A DNA stretch of 47,746 bases from Candidatus Contendobacter odensis Run_B_J11 (GTDB taxonomy: Bacteria > Pseudomonadota > Gammaproteobacteria > Competibacterales > Competibacteraceae). A program made the position numbers and the translations under genes. The stretch lies in NCBI RefSeq assembly GCF_000531125.1, contig NZ_CBTK010000270.1, positions 1 through 47,746 of the forward strand, read 5' to 3'. Shown here piece after piece: positions 44,882 to 47,746 of this stretch. The stretch's first letter is position 1. Each line of letters opens with the position of its first letter. A model generated the notes under the pieces. That model saw only the letters and a program-made list of their open reading frames with translations, searched no databases and was not told where the DNA came from.

Positions 44882-46843
44882 ATGAATCGAAAAGGCTTCC
44901 GTTGCCAGTTGCTGGCGTTAGTGTTGCTCTTCGGGCCGATCAGCGCCCTGGCGCTGGAAATCGGTGAAATCCAGGTTCAGTCGGCGTTGAACCAGTTGTT
45001 CGACGCCCGGATTCCGTTACCGACGCTGACGCCAGAAGAACTGGCGAAGGTCTCCGTCAAACTGGCGCCGCCACCGATGTTCAACGAATTCGGTCTCGAA
45101 AGAGCGCCCACCCTGGCCAATCTGGTGTTTTCGATTGAGTACAACGCCGAAGGGCAGGTTTACGTCCGGGTGGTTTCGACCAAGCCGATTCGCGAGCCGT
45201 CGCTGGCGCTGCTGCTGGAGTTTGGTTGGCCGCGTGGCAGAACTTTCCGCGAATTCACGGTGTTTCTCGATCCGGTGCAACGCCTGGCCAAGCGGCCCGG
45301 TGATCGGAGCAAGACGGTGATGGAACCGCCGCCGCCGCCGCCCGTCGCTGCTGCGCCAGTACCGGCGGTTGTGGCCTCGATCCCTGAACCGGAGCGCAAC
45401 ACACCGCCGGATCAGGGTGCGGTGACCGAGCCGGCAGCGCTGAGGGTGGCCGCTGCGCCCGAACCCTCGCCGACTCCGGTTGCTTCGCCAGCCGATCCGG
45501 TGCGGATTTACCGGCCCGGCGATACCTACGGCCCAGTCGCGCCCGGTGAAGGGCTATGGGGCATCGCGCTCAAGGTGCGACCTGATCCGGGCATCACCCG
45601 TGAGCAGATGATGCAGGCGCTGTTTCAAGCCAATCCGCAGGCGTTCGGCAAGTTGGGGATTGGCGGATTGAAAATCGGCGCGGTGCTGCGGATTCCCACG
45701 CTGCGGGAGATTGCGGACTTCACCGATTCTCCGGTCGCCCGGCAACTGGCGGCGGCAGTACCCGCAGGGGTATCGGCGGGCACGGAGCCGAACGCGGCGC
45801 CTGTAGTCCCGGAACCGGAGCTGGCCGAGAAGGCTCCTCTTGATTCACCGCAGGTGTTCCCGCTGCCGCCGCCCGATCAGCTTGAGCCGATCGCAGTGGT
45901 TACTGTGGCTTCTGCGTCTCCACCGGAAGCGGCCTCGGCTATCGCCGAACCGGTGCCGCCCACCCCGGAGCCGGTGATGGCGATATCGCCGGCGCCTCCC
46001 ACTTCCAAACTGACCGTACTCGCGGTAACCGCCTCGTCAGAACCGGTTGCGCCTCTGCTGGAATCGGTATCGGTAACGCCGCTACTGTCGCTGGTGGTAG
46101 CGGAAATAATCGCGAAGGTCACTCCAGTTTCATCGGTGGCGCTGGCGTGGACAACCGTGGTTGGGCCGCCGGTGAGCGAAGCGGCGTTATCAGCACCGGC
46201 ATTGGCGATTGCCGCCGCGCCGTTGCCCATCGCCGAAGCGGTGACCGTGATTCCACCAGAACCGGCCATAGCCGATGCACTGAAACCCGCACTGGTCCCG
46301 ATGGACGTTTTTGGTTGGCTGGCCGAAATCGAGCAACGGATTCCGCCCTCCGTTTTTGAGTTACTGCCGCCGATTCAAAGACGTGATCCGTGGGTGGCTA
46401 CGACCACCGCGCTGACCGATCCAGCAGCGCCGGTGGATCATCCACCTGAGCCACCCCCGTTGGAGATACTGCCCATACCGCCAGTCGAACCCGCCGTGCT
46501 GGAGATACTGCCCACACCGCCGGTCGAACCCGCTGCGCGGGTCAGCCGTGAATATGGCCCGGTTATCGCCAACGAACGGCTGTGGGACATTGCTACCCGG
46601 ACTCGTCCTGATCCCGGCATCAGCAAGGATCAGATGATGCGGGCGTTGTTCAAGGTCAATCCGCAAGCATTTTCCAAACCCGACACTATGGATAGCCTGA
46701 AGGTGGGGGCGATGTTGCGGATACCGACCTTGCGAGAAATCGTGGATTACACTGATTCCAAGGTGGCGAAACAGTTGCTGGAGCAGCAGGCCGTTACCAC
46801 TCCAGCCACCCCGGAACCTGCTGCGTCGGAGCAACGCCAGTAG
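44882..46843 (+). CDS. FimV-like secreted protein with duplicated domain
   Basis: 653 residues. A signal peptide (1-25, cleaved after ALA) leads to the FimV N-terminal domain starting LEIGEIQVQSALNQLFDARI. In FimV and related proteins this part accompanies a LysM-like peptidoglycan-binding domain. Here that domain occurs twice: at 216-290 (YGPVAPGEGLWGIALK) and 558-632 (YGPVIANERLWDIATR), both ending LRIPTLREI, separated by about 270 residues of Pro/Ala/Val/Glu-rich linker. No membrane helix or C-terminal FimV TPR region is seen. ATG 44882 has GAGGA upstream. Likely periplasmic cell-wall or polar-assembly function. Confidence 0.85.
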   Translation: MNRKGFRCQLLALVLLFGPISALALEIGEIQVQSALNQLFDARIPLPTLTPEELAKVSVKLAPPPMFNEFGLERAPTLANLVFSIEYNAEGQVYVRVVSTKPIREPSLALLLEFGWPRGRTFREFTVFLDPVQRLAKRPGDRSKTVMEPPPPPPVAAAPVPAVVASIPEPERNTPPDQGAVTEPAALRVAAAPEPSPTPVASPADPVRIYRPGDTYGPVAPGEGLWGIALKVRPDPGITREQMMQALFQANPQAFGKLGIGGLKIGAVLRIPTLREIADFTDSPVARQLAAAVPAGVSAGTEPNAAPVVPEPELAEKAPLDSPQVFPLPPPDQLEPIAVVTVASASPPEAASAIAEPVPPTPEPVMAISPAPPTSKLTVLAVTASSEPVAPLLESVSVTPLLSLVVAEIIAKVTPVSSVALAWTTVVGPPVSEAALSAPALAIAAAPLPIAEAVTVIPPEPAIADALKPALVPMDVFGWLAEIEQRIPPSVFELLPPIQRRDPWVATTTALTDPAAPVDHPPEPPPLEILPIPPVEPAVLEILPTPPVEPAARVSREYGPVIANERLWDIATRTRPDPGISKDQMMRALFKVNPQAFSKPDTMDSLKVGAMLRIPTLREIVDYTDSKVAKQLLEQQAVTTPATPEPAASEQRQ

Positions 46844-46881
46844 AAATTTTGCCGTTGGATTGAGCCAAATGTAGAAGGTAG

Positions 46882-46910
46882 GGCGGATTAGGCGTCAGCC
46901 GTAATCCGCC
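46882..46910. repeat. Palindromic repeat 1, possible fimV-like terminator
   Basis: GGCGGATTA (46882-46890) pairs perfectly with TAATCCGCC (46902-46910), with an inner GGC/GCC stem. TTTC follows, so it could act as a terminator for the FimV-like gene 39 bases upstream. The sequence type GGCGGATTA...TAATCCGCC is a widespread dispersed palindrome in many bacteria. Confidence 0.7.
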
Positions 46911-46963
46911 TTTCAGGCAATCCCGGTTTCGGCGGGTTACTGGTATCAGGACTTTCGCTTTCC

Positions 46964-47034
46964 GTCATTCCCGCGTTAGGCGGGAATCCAGTAAGCCGCT
47001 GAAAAGCCTGGATACCCGCTTTCGCGGGTATGAC
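46964..47034. repeat. Palindromic repeat 2 (MITE-like, two nested hairpins)
   Basis: The ends GTCATTCCCGC (46964-46974) and GCGGGTATGAC (47024-47034) are inverted copies with one mismatch. Each half contains its own hairpin: ATTCCCGC/GCGGGAAT (46967-46974, 46980-46987) and ATACCCGC/GCGGGTAT (47012-47019, 47024-47031). The core GGAATCCAG...CTGGATACC also pairs. The whole 71-base element is thus one large imperfect palindrome, similar to proteobacterial CATTCCCGC repeats. A degenerate half-copy lies at 24967-24994. Confidence 0.75.
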
Positions 47035-47098
47035 AAATTTACGGGTTTAGCGAAAGCCCTGGTAATGTTGATAGCGCAATCCTAGACTGGTTGTGCAA

Positions 47099-47151
47099 GT
47101 AGCACGGGCCTCTTGCCCGCAATGAGTGGACAGGCTGGAAGCCGGTGCTAC
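47099..47151. repeat. Palindromic repeat 3 (cloverleaf-like)
   Basis: GTAGCAC (47099-47105) pairs perfectly with GTGCTAC (47145-47151). Inside are two further hairpins: CGGGC/GCCCG (47105-47109, 47115-47119) and GGCT/AGCC (47133-47136, 47140-47143). This gives a small three-way shape. Similar CGGGCxxxxxGCCCG / GGCTGGAAGCC units are known as dispersed repeats in diverse bacteria. Confidence 0.65.
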
Positions 47152-47186
47152 GACGAATTTCCAGCGGCAGGCAACAGGTGACGGCA

Positions 47187-47630
47187 ATGGCAGGTTTAGC
47201 AACGCTACATGATCGGGATTTTTACGCATGGACTCTCCAGCAGGCCGATCTGCTGAAACAGCGACGGTTAGCGGAGGTGGATATTGACTCTATCGTCGAG
47301 GAACTGGAATGCATGGGCGCCAGCGAGCGACGGGAGTTGATTAATCGGCTGGCAGTACTGATGGCCTATCTGTTGAGATGGCGGTTTCAGCCGGAACTGC
47401 GCGGCAACAGTTGGCGGAATACGATTGATGTGCAACGGTTCGATATTAAAGAATTGCTTGAGGATAATCCGAGTCTGGCCGCCGGGTTGAATGAGCGTAT
47501 GGAAAAAGCGTATCGAAAAAGCGTGATGCTGGCCGTGAGAGAAACGGGTTTGAGCAAAATGGCTTTTCCTGTTGCCTGTCCTTTTAGCGCGGATCAATTG
47601 CTCAGTGAAGAGTTTTGGCCGGAATGGTGA
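47187..47630 (+). CDS. DUF29 domain protein
   Basis: 147 residues from ATG 47187, preceded by AGGTGA; the frame is open to 47145 but the repeat lies there. It shows the DUF29 pattern: DFYAWTLQQADLLKQRRLAEV, then IDSIVEELECMGASERRELI, LLRWRFQPELRGNSWRNTI, and a C-terminal PVACPFSADQLLSEEFWPE. DUF29 proteins are small helical proteins of unknown function, often found in many copies in cyanobacteria and some proteobacteria, commonly near mobile DNA. Its stop overlaps the ATG of the following IscB-like fragment. Confidence 0.85.
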   Translation: MAGLATLHDRDFYAWTLQQADLLKQRRLAEVDIDSIVEELECMGASERRELINRLAVLMAYLLRWRFQPELRGNSWRNTIDVQRFDIKELLEDNPSLAAGLNERMEKAYRKSVMLAVRETGLSKMAFPVACPFSADQLLSEEFWPEW

Positions 47631-47746
47631 TGAACCGACTCCAAGTTGAAATTCCGGTGACGACGGGAAGCGGCGGGCGCACGACATTCAATCGAACCCG
47701 ACAAGGCTTTGCTAAAGACCACTGGATCGACGCGGCCTGCGTCGGG
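47630..47746 (+). pseudogene. IscB-like nuclease, C-terminal fragment (runs off window)
   Basis: A frame opens at the ATG at 47630, overlapping the DUF29 stop (TGATG), and continues to the window end. The 39 residues visible include TGSGGRTTFNRTRQGFAKDH and WIDAACVG. This matches the RuvC-III segment near the C-terminus of IscB-type RuvC/HNH proteins of the IS200/IS605 group, including the HxxDA motif. The upstream RuvC-I, bridge helix and HNH parts are absent because the DUF29 gene is there, so the piece is 5'-truncated. Family recognition is from memory of the motif. Confidence 0.55.

Noticed and set aside
46301-47160. CRISPR array or tandem repeat array in the repeat-rich end
   Set aside because: The elements are three unrelated palindromes with irregular spacing, not equal direct repeats with spacers. 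No cas gene is present.

Overview
The window looks like a piece of a gammaproteobacterial chromosome. It holds two housekeeping blocks in classic gammaproteobacterial order: tuf - tRNA-Trp - secE - nusG - rplKAJL - rpoBC, and hemA-prfA-prmC facing TPR lipoprotein - lolB - ispE - tRNA-Gln - prs - rplY - pth - ychF. The second order is the one known from Pseudomonas (hemA, a TPR protein, lolB, ispE, tRNA-Gln, prs, rplY, pth, ychF). A glycogen/alpha-glucan gene cluster and abundant palindromic dispersed repeats would fit a glycogen-storing lineage such as the Competibacter/Contendobacter group, but that assignment is inference; no rRNA or species marker was compared.

Layout. 1-12.55 kb: end of EF-Tu, tRNA-Trp, protein export and transcription factors, ribosomal stalk and L1/L11 genes, and RNA polymerase beta and beta', with recognisable autoregulatory leaders (L1 site before rplK, L10 leader before rplJ), structured RNA before rpoB and a strong terminator after rpoC. 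12.6-17.8 kb: an ABC-2 exporter pair, then tldD and argC on the minus strand and a TlpA-like thioredoxin on the plus strand. 17.9-23.7 kb: a minus-strand alpha-glucan cluster (GH13, glycogen synthase, two GH57 enzymes). 23.8-26.3 kb: bacterioferritin and its ferredoxin, an AT-richer gene-poor gap of about 530 bases, and a soluble diguanylate cyclase. 26.4-29.6 kb: hemA-prfA-prmC. 29.7-39.5 kb: the lolB-ispE-prs-pth-ychF block, interrupted by two genes not part of the usual order: a DUF262/DUF1524 type IV restriction-like protein between the TPR lipoprotein and lolB, and a patatin-like lipase between pth and ychF. 39.5-47.7 kb: a membrane sensor diguanylate cyclase, a three-part ACP / acyl-AMP ligase / PlsC fusion, a FimV-like secreted protein with a duplicated peptidoglycan-binding-type domain, a 340-base gap packed with three palindromic repeat families, a DUF29 protein, and at the window edge the C-terminal piece of an IscB-like RuvC/HNH nuclease.

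How the genes work together. The first block supplies transcription and translation machinery under ribosomal-protein feedback. The glucan cluster combines ADP-glucose-dependent chain elongation (GlgA) with three glucan-remodelling or degrading enzymes, without glgB, glgC or glgP in the window. hemA/prfA/prmC couple tetrapyrrole synthesis with release factor 1 and the methyltransferase that modifies it. lolB, ispE, prs, rplY, pth and ychF serve outer-membrane lipoprotein insertion, isoprenoids, PRPP and translation quality. The most unusual points are the defence-type gene built into the lolB operon with stop/start overlap, the gene fusion at 41.9-44.7 kb, the compact glucan cluster, and the repeat-rich end carrying a truncated IscB-like sequence. 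All coordinates and motifs were read by eye from the sequence; no database search was run.
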